Shown here: in pieces, positions 31,178 through 42,489 of the stretch | Position numbering within the stretch: position 1 is the stretch's first letter | Layout: each line of letters starts with the position of its first letter | Assembly (NCBI GenBank): GCA_003049465.1 | Contig: PYSS01000010.1 | Coordinates: 186,001 to 250,000 of the forward strand | Direction: 5' to 3' | DNA length: 64,000 nt | Source: Magnaporthiopsis rhizophila | Taxonomy: Eukaryota; Ascomycota; Sordariomycetes; Magnaporthales; Magnaporthaceae | Notes under the pieces: model-generated | Seen by the model: the letters and a program-made list of their open reading frames with translations, nothing else | Database searches by the model: none | What the model was told of the DNA's origin: nothing | Position numbers and translations under genes: made by a program

Positions 31178-32633
31178 CGAAGGCACTCGAGGGGTCCAGG
31201 GGGAGGTGAAAAAGGGGCCTGCTACCTCGAAGTTCGCCTCATTGGTCCAGAATATGAACAAGAGAAATCAAAAAAAGATACTACAAAGTGGAGGGGGGAA
31301 AGGCAGCTCTCAAGACCGAGCGTTTTTCTCGCGCCCTACGGTTTCGATATCCTCCGATCGGGCCAAAAGTCGTCGGTATCGTCGATGTCGGGTCCGGTTT
31401 GGTCTCGTTTTCCCCCGCTGCTCTGGTTGGCCAGCAAGCGAGCAATATGACGAAAGGAATTAATAGAGAAGAAAACGACACACGGGGACACTAAGGAAAG
31501 AGTGTGGTGCCGCTGAGAATCAAGCAAACGAGTGCAATGAATGGGATAGAAGACAAAAAAAAAAAGAAGAAAAAAAAGAAAGAAAGATAGAAAGAATAAC
31601 ACAAGTCGCACAGTACTTGCTCGAAGAGAAAGAAAACAAACCAAGTGAAGGGAAAATCGACATGGCCCGGGAAGTAGGGCACGCTAAGCTGTGGGGAGGA
31701 CAGGCGGAAGCCAGCAGTTGACGGCCCGAAACAGGGCGAGACAGTTCCAAGCGTGCAATTCTGTGCATGCGAAGCAGGGGTCACTGGCAGGGTCTGCCTG
31801 AGCCGCCAACATGCTGGGCGTCTCAGCCTGACAAGCGGTCAGGCTTGATATCCACGGCCGCTCCAGCGGGGCCCAAGGGGATCCTAGCGAGGGGCGCAGT
31901 GATTGGGTTATGGCCGCGGGAAGCGGATCGAAAGGCTATCGTGAACGGATCTGGCTGAAGAGCGTTTCACCGTTGGCGAGAACTGGTGTGCAGTGCTACT
32001 ACTCAGCGGGGAGCTGTGCTGCCACCTACCTTAAACGGGCTCCGTGCTACCCCAACTGGTCAGCCAGTTGAATAAAGACTGTTCGCATCACACATGGCGA
32101 CTGATCTTCGGGCTGTGAGCTGGACAGAGAAATTAGGGCAAAGCACAAATGCCTGCGCTCTCCACCATAAAGGCCCCACGGCCCCTATTCAGGGCGCGAA
32201 AGACGCCCGAGGTGGCGAGGCTTCCACCAAGCACCGGCTGGGCGTTTTTGTTTGGGTGGAACTGCCAGTCGACGTCTGCGCCAGCACGGAGAGAAGGCCA
32301 CCCAGGGCCAGGCCTTTGATGCAGCTTCTGCGACACGGATCCTCGAGTGGGCGCGCTGTCGATCAAACGGGATTTTCCACATGGAAGGCACTCAGGGGGT
32401 TTTTTGGCGGGGATCTGGCCAATCGCCGCTGCCGTTTCTGCCGTCGATCGAACCCTGCGCGCTGCCATTGGCCAATTCCACCGCCTCTGGCCCCTCACCG
32501 CCTTGGCGCCGGCAATGTGGGAGACTTGGCGGCTTTGGTTTTGACCGATCATCGGCGCTCGTGCTTTGGTGCCCTTTTCGGTTTGACCAGCAAAGGAGAA
32601 TAATCACGTTTGCATTTCTAGATTTCGCCGCCA
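31178..32633. other. Intergenic, with a purine/pyrimidine-skewed tract
   Basis: The right-hand neighbour of the aspartic protease start. Between about 31551 and 31600 the plus strand is almost all A and G, which gives a CT-rich tract upstream of the protease, a usual feature of fungal promoters and leaders. Open frames at 32094-32603 on both strands have no gene-like motif. Confidence 0.5.
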
Positions 32634-33725
32634 CTAAACAGATCCATCCACCTGGATGACGATCTTACCCCTCGCGTGCCCTTCGTCCAACCTATCGAAT
32701 GCCCCCTCGAACTCGCTGAAACCCCAGACGCTGTCGACCAGCGGTCGCACCACCTTGGCGTCCACGAGCCTCGCGATGTCCTTCAGCTGCGAGCCCAGCG
32801 CCTCGACGACAAAAAAAAGCCCTCTGGCAGCCTTGGCACCCGTGCCACCTTGATCCCAATCCGGCCTCGCCGCGTCCGGGCTGCTGACGATGCTGACAAT
32901 CAGCCCGCTGTCCTTGACTGCCGACCACGATGCTGTCAGGCTAGTCCCGCCGATGCAGTCAACTACCAGGTCGGCGTCTCGCGCGCGTCCGTCCGCTTCC
33001 GCCGCCCACTGCGCGATGCTCTGGCGGCTGTAGTCGACCACCTCTGTCGCGCCCAGCCCGCGCACTAGATCTCCTTTCCCCGCACCCGCGACCGCCACCA
33101 CGGCTCCTGCCCCGGCCGCCGCCGCGAGCTGCACCGCCCAGCTGCCGACGCCGCCCGACGCGCCCGTGACGAGCACCCGCTGCCGGCCGTTCGCCTGCCT
33201 CGCGGCAGTCCTGACGCTCGAGGAGCTGCTGTCGTCCTCCCCTCCGATTAGAGCGGCCGGGTCGAGCGTCCCGTGCATGAAGAGGGCTTGGTACGCCGTC
33301 AGGGCGCTGAGCGGCGTCGCGGCCGTGTGCGCCCAGTCGAGCGAGCGCGGCCGGAGCGCGAGCTCGCCCTCTCTGGCCAGGGTGTACTCTGCCGCGGCGC
33401 CCGGGCGCGTGGCCTCGATGCGCGCGTAGACCTCGTCCCCGGGCTTGAAGGCCGAGTGCTGCGGTGACGCGACGACGATGCCTGCGAGGTCCTGGCCCGG
33501 CACCGGCGTTTTGTCGGCAGGGATGATTTCGGGGAAATTGCGTGCCCACAGCAGCTCGCCGGCGCAGGGGGCGGTGGCCACGACGCGGACCAGGACGTCG
33601 TCTGGATGCGTTGGCGTTGGGACGGGGATGGTGACTTGGACGAGCTTTTGAGAGGCTGTGTCAGGCTGTAGGATGGCCTTCATTTCTGTGGGGAGGTCTT
33701 TGGGCACGACCGCAGTGGACGCCAT
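32634..33725 (-). CDS. Medium-chain (MDR) zinc-type/quinone oxidoreductase-like NAD(P)H oxidoreductase
   Basis: Single exon of 363 residues. The N-terminal GroES-like domain has DDVLVRVVATAPCAGELLWA and PGQDLAGIVVASPQ with the usual D-L-A-G-x-V. The Rossmann domain has VLVTGASGGVGSWAVQLA (about 190-207), with the G-A-S-G-G-V-G nucleotide loop of the quinone oxidoreductase/enoyl reductase branch, then GATEVVDYSRQSIAQW and DLVVDCIGG. No structural zinc Cys cluster is present and the catalytic zinc ligands are absent, so it should be a zinc-independent MDR. It ends GHARGKIVIQVDGS, typical of the family. A long acidic/Ser insertion (EDDSSSSSVRT) precedes the Rossmann loop. The substrate is unknown; members reduce quinones, enones or polyketide intermediates. 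Confidence 0.88.
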   Translation of the reverse strand: MASTAVVPKDLPTEMKAILQPDTASQKLVQVTIPVPTPTHPDDVLVRVVATAPCAGELLWARNFPEIIPADKTPVPGQDLAGIVVASPQHSAFKPGDEVYARIEATRPGAAAEYTLAREGELALRPRSLDWAHTAATPLSALTAYQALFMHGTLDPAALIGGEDDSSSSSVRTAARQANGRQRVLVTGASGGVGSWAVQLAAAAGAGAVVAVAGAGKGDLVRGLGATEVVDYSRQSIAQWAAEADGRARDADLVVDCIGGTSLTASWSAVKDSGLIVSIVSSPDAARPDWDQGGTGAKAARGLFFVVEALGSQLKDIARLVDAKVVRPLVDSVWGFSEFEGAFDRLDEGHARGKIVIQVDGSV

Positions 33726-34997
33726 GGTAAGATATACGAGGTAGGTGATTGCTGTGGTGTATTGGCACGGTCAAGCTGCAAGACGGCAGATTACAGGTGG
33801 TGCGTAGGTGTGCCTAGTGCTCGCGCTTGTAGTGAGAGTCGATGATGGACAGACAAACATGCACTTCTGGGCCAGGCGCTGCCTGGTCTTATAGTCGCTC
33901 TCTGATGCGATGCGCTAGTAAAGGACGTATAGATTCCGATGGGTGTATTTGCCGTCTCGCGCAATTATCATGATAGGCTATTGGACGCCTTTACAGTAGT
34001 CGCCCTCCTGCAGAATCCCGAATGACCTCGCGTATCCCCGTGGGTTGCCACCAGCCAATGCCAAATCCAATCGGGTCCCCGACGGGTTCCCGCATCGCCA
34101 GCGAAGCAATGAGCTGAATAATAGCCCGCCTACACCACAAAATGGCTAGGTACCACGTATAGTACGTAGGTACCTACTACTGGGGGATAGAAATATCGAC
34201 AGATTTTTTAGATCTTCTCACCCTTAAACGTAACCTTGCGTGAAAATTAGGCATATAAAAAATCTGAAAGCAAATCCGTCGATACTTTTACCCCCTACCT
34301 GTGGGCACCCTGCAGCGATCCGTGATTCCAAACGCATTGATCATCGCGCCGCCGTAAAACCCGTTTACCTTTTAGCTGGGAAAAAGGTTTCGGGTGCGAC
34401 AGTTTGATGGCTGCCCCTTCCAAACCAGGTTTCCGGAGATGGCGCGGTGGACATGGTATTGTCGCTTTTTAAAGGCAGGAATGGGAGTTCGTCTGCTCGA
34501 ACAATGGATGTGTCTCTCAGTACCTACCAGGTACCTCATCGACCTACCAATCAAGAAAAACTACATATTTTTACCCGTATTATTCGCCTACCAGTTAGCC
34601 TGCCACTATGCCATACCCGCTAGCCAAGGGCGTGGCCAGCCGCTGCCTGGCGCTTTGTGCTACCTCTGGGCTGAGCCCAACGCAGCACATTTGGGTCCAG
34701 GCATCAAAGCACGTCTCGACCGCTGCAATGAGTCAACCAGCACTGGAATCCGCCTCGCAGCGCCACAGCCAACAACAGCAGCCCTGGATGCAGCCGACGC
34801 AGAGGCTCAGCCGGCCTGGTGAATCACAAGCGTCAAATCCCAATACCACCGTCCTTCATCCCTTCACCTACAAGAAATCACAAAAGCCCGCCCCCATCAT
34901 CTCTCTCCGGATTTCAGCACATTCCTCACGCAGGGGCAACGGATCCCAACTCTACTACCCATCAGCCACGGTCAAGCCAACTGTCCCCGCAACCACC
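33726..34997. other. Intergenic, partly A+T-rich
   Basis: About 1.27 kb. Between 34140 and 34600 the sequence is A+T-richer and carries several copies of GTACCTAC/TAGGTACC-like words. The open frame of the Nudix gene runs upstream to 34608, but its likely start is 34998. I see no other gene. Confidence 0.5.
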
Positions 34998-35642
34998 ATG
35001 CCCGCCAAGGCCGCCTTCGTCCGCACCGGCGCGCCCTCCTACGACTTCACAGTTGCCGACCCGGCGCTGCAGACACGCTTCGGCTGCTCCATGCAGACCT
35101 TCCTGGACCGCAACCTCAACCGGACTACAGCGCAAAAGCCACAGCCGCAGCCAGAGTTGGTCGCAACAGGCGCCGTCGTCTTCAACGCCTCCCGCACCGC
35201 CGTGCTGCTCGTCCAGCGATCCGCCTCCGACTCCATGCCCGGGCTCTGGGAGACGCCCGGCGGCGGCGTCGACGCGGAAGACGCCACGGTGCTGCACGCC
35301 GTGGCGCGCGAGCTGTGGGAGGAGGCCGGCCTGCGCGCCACGGCTGTGCGGTGCGCCGTGCCCTGCCGCCGCCCGAGGACCGAGGACGACGAGGACGACG
35401 ACAGACTGACGCAGTTGTTTTTGGCGCGCAGGGGCCGCGTCGTGGCCAAGTACAGCTTTGTGGTCGAGGTCGAGGACGATGAGGCCGTTTTGCTGGATCC
35501 CAGCGAGCATCAGGCATATGTGTGGGCGACTGAGGAGGAGTGCGTCAGGGGTGCCAAGGGGGAGATGCAACTGCCGATCACTACACCGGAGCAGCGGGAG
35601 GTTATATTGCAAGCGTGGAGGATTATGAAAGAGACGGCTTGA
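34998..35642 (+). CDS. Nudix hydrolase
   Basis: 214 residues from ATG 34998, which has the context ACCACCATGC; the frame is open for 130 more codons upstream but that part is Ser/Gln-rich and looks like leader. The Nudix box GGVDAEDATVLHAVARELWE followed by EAGL fits G-x5-E-x7-R-E-U-x-E-E-x-G-U, except that the first Glu position is Ala; Glu and Asp sit one and two places earlier. The R-E-L-x-E-E metal site is intact. Before it, VATGAVVFNASRTAVLLVQR and PGLWETPGGG are the normal lead-in. Nudix enzymes cleave nucleoside diphosphates linked to other groups; the substrate is not predictable here. An acidic insertion (RPRTEDDEDDDR) follows the box. Confidence 0.9.
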   Translation: MPAKAAFVRTGAPSYDFTVADPALQTRFGCSMQTFLDRNLNRTTAQKPQPQPELVATGAVVFNASRTAVLLVQRSASDSMPGLWETPGGGVDAEDATVLHAVARELWEEAGLRATAVRCAVPCRRPRTEDDEDDDRLTQLFLARRGRVVAKYSFVVEVEDDEAVLLDPSEHQAYVWATEEECVRGAKGEMQLPITTPEQREVILQAWRIMKETA

Positions 35643-35846
35643 GGGGGGGTGATATTAAGCACGGGGTACGATAAACCAGCGACTTGTTTGATGGCATTTT
35701 TAGCATGCATCTTAAAAGTGTTATAATGCACCCGCGACTCCGCCAAACGGGCATGCTGTGGATAAAAATGGAGGGGATTAAAGCGGGAAATATCCTCGAC
35801 ACCGCCTCATGGCTAGAAACGCAAAAGGAATAGATGAATGAATGAA

Positions 35847-35955
35847 TGCCCACTGTCAGAATCGAACTGACGATCTTATCATGTACTTATCATGTACTGC
35901 TCGGAAAAGTTTCCTTGCCTACTAGTGATACGCCCTATCACTGAGCCAAGCGGGC
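35847..35955 (-). tRNA. tRNA-Thr (AGU anticodon, DNA AGT) with a 37-nt intron
   Basis: Read on the minus strand, the acceptor stem GCCCGCT pairs with AGTGGGC, with discriminator A at 35847. The D-arm is GCTC/GGGC with a 7-nt loop. The anticodon stem TATCA pairs with TGATA around loop CT-AGT-A...A. The T-arm is GTCAG-TTCGATT-CTGAC. The anticodon is at 35921-35923. An intron of about 37 nt (35883-35919) sits one base 3' of the anticodon, the standard nuclear place. An exact 11-bp tandem duplication (35875-35885 and 35886-35896) spans the 3' exon/intron junction, so a second TGATA could also pair with the stem. The exons make 72 nt. Confidence 0.93.
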
Positions 35956-36200
35956 TGGATTGTTGGTAAAGTTGGCGTGGACGTGCTGCGGCTTTTGTTC
36001 AGCAGTTGCTGCCCACGTTCATGTTTTCCTGGTCATTATCATCACTTGCGGGTCCAACGAGAAGGACGATAAACTGCCTCGGCAAAAACGGCATGGCGCT
36101 TCCTTATTAATTTTATCACCACGGTCTAGACCATGTGAAATTGTGTTGGTACTTGGAAAGCACCGTCCTTAACAGCGTCGAGTCGGGTGGTGCCCATGCC

Positions 36201-37779
36201 TCAAATCTTGGGCCCGCCGGTACGATTGAGAAACAAGCCCTGCGGGTCGAGCCGCTTGCGCACATCCGCAGCCCTCTGCTTCTTCTCGGGCCTGAGACGC
36301 GAGAAGTAGTCTTGCCTGTGGTACGCGTCGTTGAGGAACAATGGCCTGTAGACATTAGGCAGACGCCCCGACGACACGTAGCCGTCGACAAGCTTCTTCA
36401 TGCCGTCGACCAGCTCCACCGTGGCCTGGTCGACGGCGTCGTCGCTGCTGTCGAGCAGGTACGAGTAGTTGAACTCGAACATGATGCGGTCGGCCTCGTC
36501 GTCCAGGTCCAGCATGTCGCCGCCGTTGGCCTTCGCGATGCGCGTCAGGTTCTTGGGGATGGGCTGGAAGGCCATGGACGAGATGATGCCGAACTCGCCC
36601 TTGCGCTTCTTGGAGGTCGAGCGCCAGTGGTCAAAGTACGACCGCATGATCTGGCCCTTGTCCGACGCGGGCGGCAGGGGAGTGGTCTCGGTCGCGATGA
36701 CGTAGCGCGACCCGTGCAGCACCGCCCAGTTGTTGTGGTGGAGCAGCTCGCCGTACTCGCGGGACTTGCAGTCGTTGACGGACGGGTTGAGGGCCGCGAA
36801 CTTGTCGAAGATGCCGGCCGGCGGGTTCTCGCCGTCGTAGAAGAGGAACAGCGTCCACATCTCGATGACGTTGAGCACCGTCAGCTGCACCGTGGCGATG
36901 ATGGCCGCTTTGGGGTCGTCGTAGTGCTCGGTGAAGTCGCGGATCAGCGCCAGCAGGTCGTCCGTCTGCTCCCTGCCGTAGATCATGTTGCCGCCCCAGA
37001 CCCTGCCGATGGGCCGCGCCTTGAGCACGTACTTGGTCACGACGCCAAAGTTGTTGCCGCCGCCCTTGAGCACCTCGAACACGTCCGGGTTCTGCGTCTT
37101 GGAGACGGTCGTGATGGTGCCGTTGGGCGTCACGAGCTCCATCTCGAGGATGTTGTTGGCCGCCCAGCCGTACTGCGTGCTCAGGAAGCTGAGCCCGCCG
37201 CCCAGCAGGAACCCGCCCACGCCGACCTCGCCCATCCTGCCACCCACGACCGCCAGCCCGGTGCCCTCGAGCTTCTTGAAGACGTCGTCCCACCGGTTGC
37301 CGGGCCCCACCGTGACGGTGCCGCGGACCTTGTCGATAGTGACCTCGTTCATCTTCTTGGTCGCGATCAGCGCCCCGCCTTTGGTGCTGGAGTAGTAGTT
37401 GTTGGGGTTGTGGCCGCCCGACTTGATGGCGAACTGGTCGTTGTTACCCGCCAGTATCTTTAAGAGCCGGGACACCTCCTGCGCGTTCGCTGGCTCCAGA
37501 ACGCAGGTCGGCTTGAGACTAGCGCAGCCCTGTGACCTGTGGGCAAAGTAAAAGACGTGGTGGTTAGCCAGGGAAGGACATAGCAAAGCAAGTTGGGTTG
37601 GATTGTGATTACCAAAACGCCCCGGACTCGTCGTTGAACTCCTTGTTGAAAAAGCCAGAGTATTCGGCGATGCTGCTTTCTTCCTTGTTGATCAGCTTGC
37701 AGGTGTCGGACTTGGCCAGCACGCCCGACGACAAAGTGGCCATCGTGGCGTAGGCCACGGCAAGCGCCTTGACCTGCAT
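36201..37779 (-). CDS. Secreted FAD-dependent oxidase (FAD_binding_4/BBE-like, 6-hydroxy-D-nicotine oxidase type)
   Basis: Two exons (37779-37613 and 37536-36201) around a 76-nt intron with GTAATC/CAG ends give 500 residues. A signal peptide is likely at 1-22 (ALAVAYATMATLSSGVLA). The PCMH FAD-binding domain has CVLEPANAQEVSRLLKIL and FAIKSGGHNPNNYYSSTKGG. The His of SGGH (about 98) is the usual covalent FAD attachment site. GTVTVGPGNRWDDVFKKLEG, VGVGGFLLGGGLSFLS and VLKGGGNNFGVVTKYVLKA follow. The C-terminal part ends DPQGLFLNRTGGPKI, shorter than the BBE end in plant enzymes. Fungal relatives oxidise sugars, alkaloids or pathway intermediates. No secondary-metabolite core gene is next to it. 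Confidence 0.92.
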
Positions 37780-39182
37780 GATGAAGCAAGTATACAATAA
37801 TAAATAGACAGAAGAGGAATAGTTAGGATTTTACAAACGAAAGCCGCCTGGCAAGACACTGCAATTATTAAGGAACACTGCTTAACCCCGAAGCAGTCGT
37901 GAAGGAATGAACGACACTTGGCGCATGAAGCCCAACAAACACCAGGCCAAGCATGATGGCATCGGGGCATCGCGTCATTTTATCTTGCTTCAACCTCTCC
38001 CTGCGCTCTCCCCCGCTTGGGCGACGCCGATGTGAGCCTGTGATACACAGGAGCTAGGGCCTGGATGCCACGTGGGGCTCTGTTGGCATGCTTGGTGTTG
38101 CGGACGTTAATTTCCATGCGACCTATATTGGAGTTGGTGATGGAGCTACCGGGCCACGAGATCAGGGTCTTGAGTCACCGCAAAAACCCCCGGGCAGTTA
38201 GTCGGCCGTTGATAAGTGCGTGCAGCATGGAGACGGGAGAGGCAGTCGCCGGCGGGCTGCGGACATTCCCCATATGGACAATATCGATACCTGGAAACAG
38301 TACCCCCTGCCACGCCAGCCACCCTCTACAATATGGAGATGGAGATAAAGACGCGATTCCCCCGCATTTGATTCAAGGATATACCCGTCAGCCATAATGG
38401 TCTGGAGAGCGGACGGCGCGCCCCGGCCGAGCTTCCCGCCGCCGGCAAACAAAGTCAAATAAAAATCAGGGGTGCGAGTGTCCTTGGGTCGGGCTCACCC
38501 GTGAAGCACTCCGACGCCAGATCTTGACAGGTCATAATGCAGACGACCTTAGCAGCTCGACACTAAAAGGCCCATCCATAGCAGCTTGTAACGACTCGCG
38601 CGCGTAGCGCTGCGCTTTGGCAGATGGTCGTGAATGGGGTGATGTGTGATTGCAAGTCCGAGCGGAGAGGGGCTCGACACTCTGCGAACCTCTTTTTGCG
38701 CTCTGCCGGGACGCTCCACATGGGTATATACGCATTCTCAGGGAATATCCTTGATTTAGGTCGCAAATAACCAAGAACCCGGGTCCCCAATCCGTACCAA
38801 GCATACGACGGCGCGATAGCACCGCTGGGAAATTTCAGGACATATGCATATATGTAAAGAGTTGCTATAGATCCTCTCCCGATGGGGCAATGCCCAAATC
38901 CCGGAGCGGCCAGAGCATCGTTGGTACATATTGCAATAACACCCATCCAGGGTAATAAACGTCAGCTACCCGGCGAACGCTCCGTGACGAACAAAAACAT
39001 CTTATTGGTCCACAAATCAGGTGAACTTGTGTATTGATGCACTTGCCACCATCGCTCGAACCGCGTCAGGAAATTTTAACGTTTACGGCCCTGGAAGGGT
39101 GACCTTATTGTAACGGTCTACAACATCAGACGCTTCAGAGTTCCAGAGTCGCAGTTTTCGGTCTTTTTGCCTACCCTCCTAC
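37780..39182. other. Intergenic, no gene recognised
   Basis: Upstream region of the FAD oxidase and about 1 kb further. Short open frames on both strands lack motifs. I see no RNA gene or repeat. Confidence 0.5.
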
Positions 39183-40450
39183 CTATGTCGACGGGTGGGC
39201 TGGCAGGAGTAACGCAGAGCTGAAGCGCGAAATGATGTTGACGTAGATAAAGCCCGAGGGGAAGAGCGCGTACGGCAACCAGGAGCCGTACCTGTCAGTC
39301 ACGCCACGGCCGGGCGCCGCGTCGTCCTCCGGTTTAGATGTCCAAGTACGCCACCTCGCAGACTGAGTTTCCCGTGTCGGGCCCGCGGGGACCGACGAGA
39401 TGCCGTAAACGTGGTGCCCGGTCATGTACTCGGACTGGTACACCAACCCGTTGTCCATGAGATACCAGATGGTTGTTATCCACAGCAGGGATGGTATCCT
39501 GGGAAAAGAGCCGCGATTGCATTGCGCTAGCGGCGCATCAGTCTCCGAACGTCGGGGTTGACAGTGCCAGACCGGTTTGCTCGGGGTGTTCTAGATCCCC
39601 GAATGTCCTAGACGTAAGTCACGGGATACTTTTTCCATGGCCGTGCCACCGGGTCTGATCTCGTCCAGGAGGAGGAGCTCTTGGTTGTCTGGATTCAGCA
39701 CGACGCCCTGGTGCGAGTATTGCACGTCCTCACAGGACGTGGCAGATATAATCGTCGACCGGGTGTTGTTGGGATGGTCAACGAGTCCTCGTTTAACCCA
39801 TGGCAGACGTCGTGGCCCTGGTACGGGGGATCGGGTGAACCCCTCATACGGGAGGCACTGCTGGTCGTGCACATAGCCGTCGCCGACGTTGCGGACATTT
39901 TTCTGCGGGTTCGAGGGGCCCTTGGGGTCGACGAAGATGAAGCCGGCCCTAACTCGGCGTCCCCGCGCGGCGCCGAACCCACCGTGCCGCAGCCATGTAT
40001 TCCTTCCCCTCGTTCACGATCACGTTGTCGCTCGCGCCCCGCGGCATGACCAACAAGGGACCGGCCAGATCGGCCAACTCGTCAAACTTGACGGGTGCCT
40101 TGGCCGGGTCGATGGTCAGGAGCTAAGGGTGGAATAGTCAGCTGGAGCCTTTGACTCCGGATTTCTTTTCGATGCATCGTTGCAACCATCCTCAAGTCAA
40201 GGATCTGGACACCGCGGCCGCGTCTTTCCGGGCCGGTAAGTATGTAGTGCTTGTATGACTGCAACTCTTTCCAGAACGAGAGGTTGTTAGTTCCGAGGCT
40301 GACTCCGAGTCTGGGTGGTTCTTCACATACAGAATCGCGAGGTGTACTAGGCGTCCATCTGGCAGGATCTCGAGCGTGGCGGTGCCGCCGAGCCTCTCCA
40401 TTTGCAGCGGACGAGAGTGTTATCGTCCAATTCCTGCCCTCCTCGGTCAC
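39183..40450 (-). pseudogene. Degenerate coding remnant
   Basis: Protein-like stretches on the minus strand lie in different frames with stops between them. In order they are MERLGGTATLEILPDGRLVH (about 40340-40401), LLTIDPAKAPVKFDELADLA (about 40065-40125), GFIFVDPKGPSNPQKNVRNV (about 39885-39945), CEDVQYSHQGVVLNPDNQEL (about 39680-39740) and YLMDNGLVYQSEYMTGHHVY (about 39405-39465). They read as one decayed protein of some 350 residues. I do not recognise the family; the tone of the pieces suggests a secreted enzyme or lectin-like protein. Intron positions cannot be told from mutations here. Confidence 0.4.
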
Positions 40451-40781
40451 GGGAGCCAGACGGTCCTAAGCCTTAGGTGCACTTTCATTCAGCTTATATA
40501 TCTGGCAGCTACTTTACCTACCTACCTAGACGGCCACCAAGAAAAGGCTGAAACGGGCACCGCGCAAGCCGCATAACCAGCCTAGCCGCATCTGACGCCC
40601 TCCCCTTCCCTGGGCTTCAGCCCGGCCACTGTTGGTTGATTAGTTCCAAGACTCAGACGTCAAGAACGAACCAGCAGCTTCTAAAACCACAGGGAAAACG
40701 TCAATCCATTGTTGCGAGGGCCTTGGCTGGTTTACTTGCTACAATCTCCCAACCTCCTCCTTCTCCAGTCACCCACTAAGC
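40451..40781. other. Intergenic, nothing recognised
   Basis: 331 bp between the decayed ORF and the GH71 gene 3' end. It contains CTACCTACCTAG-type words common in fungal intergenic DNA. Confidence 0.5.
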
Positions 40782-42489
40782 TCAGCATCCCGCCGCTCCC
40801 GCCGGGTCCGAGCCGCAGGCCGCCAGGTTGTCCGTGTACCCGCGGTCCCAGGCAAACGAGCAGAGGCCCAGGTACGAGCAGTGATCAGGGACCCCGACCC
40901 TCGGGTACCCCTTGAGCCCCGTGCTGGGCGGCGGCTGGACCTGCGCCCCGCGGGCCGTGCAGGTGCAAGGCGCCGGGCAGTAGCCGTAGTGGCAAGCGAA
41001 GCTGCAGAGGCCGCCAAAGTTGCCCGCGCCCGACCCGGCCACGCAGACATCCGTCGGCTGGCCGCCTCCACCGCCGCCCCCGCTACCGGCCCATGCGCCG
41101 CCCACCCACGCGTTCCAGTTGGTGATGCCGTTGGTGCATGACGTGCTGATGGAGGTGCCGTCGACGCGCGCGATCTGGTTCCCGTTCCGCGTGATGGTCA
41201 CGACGACCTGGCCCAGACGCCCGTTGAACGGCACGCTGCCGTGGTACAGACCCGCGCCGTTGCCGCTCGGCGTGTCCTCCCACGAGCCGCGCTGCGAGGC
41301 CCCGCCTATGGACACCGTCACCTCGACGGCGCTGCCGGACGTGAGCAGGGCCGAGTAGAAAACGCGGTCCTGCGCCACCTGAGACGGCGGCAGCTCCTGC
41401 TGGCCGTGCCCAGCGTGGTTGCCCGTGGTGCCGCCCGTCGCGCACGCCGTGGCGGGGCTGCGGCGGAACCACGTCGTCAGCCCTTCCCTGTCGACGGACG
41501 TGGCGCCCGTCTTGTACTGCTTGATCAGGTAGGGGAGGAACTGCCGCCAGCCGTCGTGCGGCATGTCGCTGACGTAGTTGTACGGCGCCTGGCCCGACGT
41601 AAAGAGGCCCCACTGGGAAGAGTCCAGCGGCGCGATGTAGTGAGATTCGCCCCAGTCGTTCCACGTGATGATTTCGACGAACTCGGGCTGCAGTTGGAGG
41701 ACCTGCTGCCAGCCTGTTGGATCCACGGGTTGTCGGTCAGTAACGCTTCCTAGCTGGCTGGCTGCATAGCAGGGGGAAATATTCCATGAGAGTGCACTCA
41801 CGGTCGAACCAGAGGTCGTCGCCACGCCACAGCCAGTTCTTGTTCCAAAGCGGCAGGTTGGTGAAGAACCAGGGTGACACGCCCATCATGTAGGGCTTGC
41901 TGCCCAGCGCCCGCTTGTAGTCCTGGTCCTTGTTCGTGTTCTTGTCATTTGCGCCGACCGGCCAGGAATCCCAGTTGAACAGTCCATCAGCGACTCCACC
42001 GCCAGCCGAGACGGCACCTGAGGGTCCCAGCGAGTCCCAGTCGGGCACGAAGAAGGCGCCGGTGCTGCCCTTGATGGAGCCCCACTGGCCAGCGCTGCCC
42101 GGGCCCTCGAAGGTGGACACGAGGGGTCTGCCGTTCTGCTGGTAGTACGAGGGGCGGCTCTTGTACGCGTTGATCAGCGAGACGACCCTATCGCTGGGCC
42201 ACGCGCCCTGGGCCTCGTAGTCGAACGAGAAGAAGAGCTTGAAGCCCTTGGCGTCGGCAGCCGCAAAGGCCTTTGCCAGCGACGAGTCGACGCTGTCGTC
42301 CTGGGCCGCGACGTTGAGGGCGTAGGCGTCGATGCCCGTCTGCTGGGCGACGCCAATGTCCCTCTCCCAGTCGCTCTGGGAGAAGGACCGGACGTTGCCC
42401 ACCATGAAGTGAGCGAACACGGCCTTGGCGTCCACCACGGACGAGCCTGCCAGGGCCGCCAGGAGGGCGAGGAAAGGAGACAGCTTCAT
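40782..42489 (-). CDS. Secreted alpha-1,3-glucanase (mutanase), GH71
   Basis: Two exons (42489-41802 and 41713-40782) around an 88-nt intron (GTGAGT/CAG) give 539 residues. The signal peptide is at about 1-21 (FLALLAALAGSSVVDA). The GH71 domain starts KAVFAHFMVGNVRSFSQSDW and carries AQQTGIDAYALNVA, LFFSFDYEAQGAW, SFEGPGS-like VSTFEGPGSAGQW, FFVPDWDSLGP and DGLFNWDSW (catalytic-core acids), then MMGVSPWFFTNLPLWNKNW, and after the intron EFVEIITWNDWGESHYIAPL and MPHDGWRQFLPYLIKQYKTG. Then follow a beta-sandwich-like domain, a Gly linker (SGGGGGGG) and a C-terminal Cys-rich module (CVAGSGAGNFGGLCSFACHY and DHCSYLGLCSFAWDRGY), as in fungal mutanases that bind glucan. It degrades alpha-1,3-glucan of fungal walls, so it may act in self-remodelling or mycoparasitism. 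A TATATAAA element lies about 90 bp upstream. Confidence 0.95.

Noticed and set aside
32094..32603. Open frames on both strands between the protease and the MDR gene
   Set aside because: Both are rich in Arg, Pro and Cys without motifs and neither has a convincing start or leader.
36135..37463. Open frame of 442 codons on the plus strand
   Set aside because: It lies exactly over the FAD oxidase exon on the other strand and is rich in Val, Arg, Asp and Leu, as expected from the antisense of a GC-rich gene. It has no motif.
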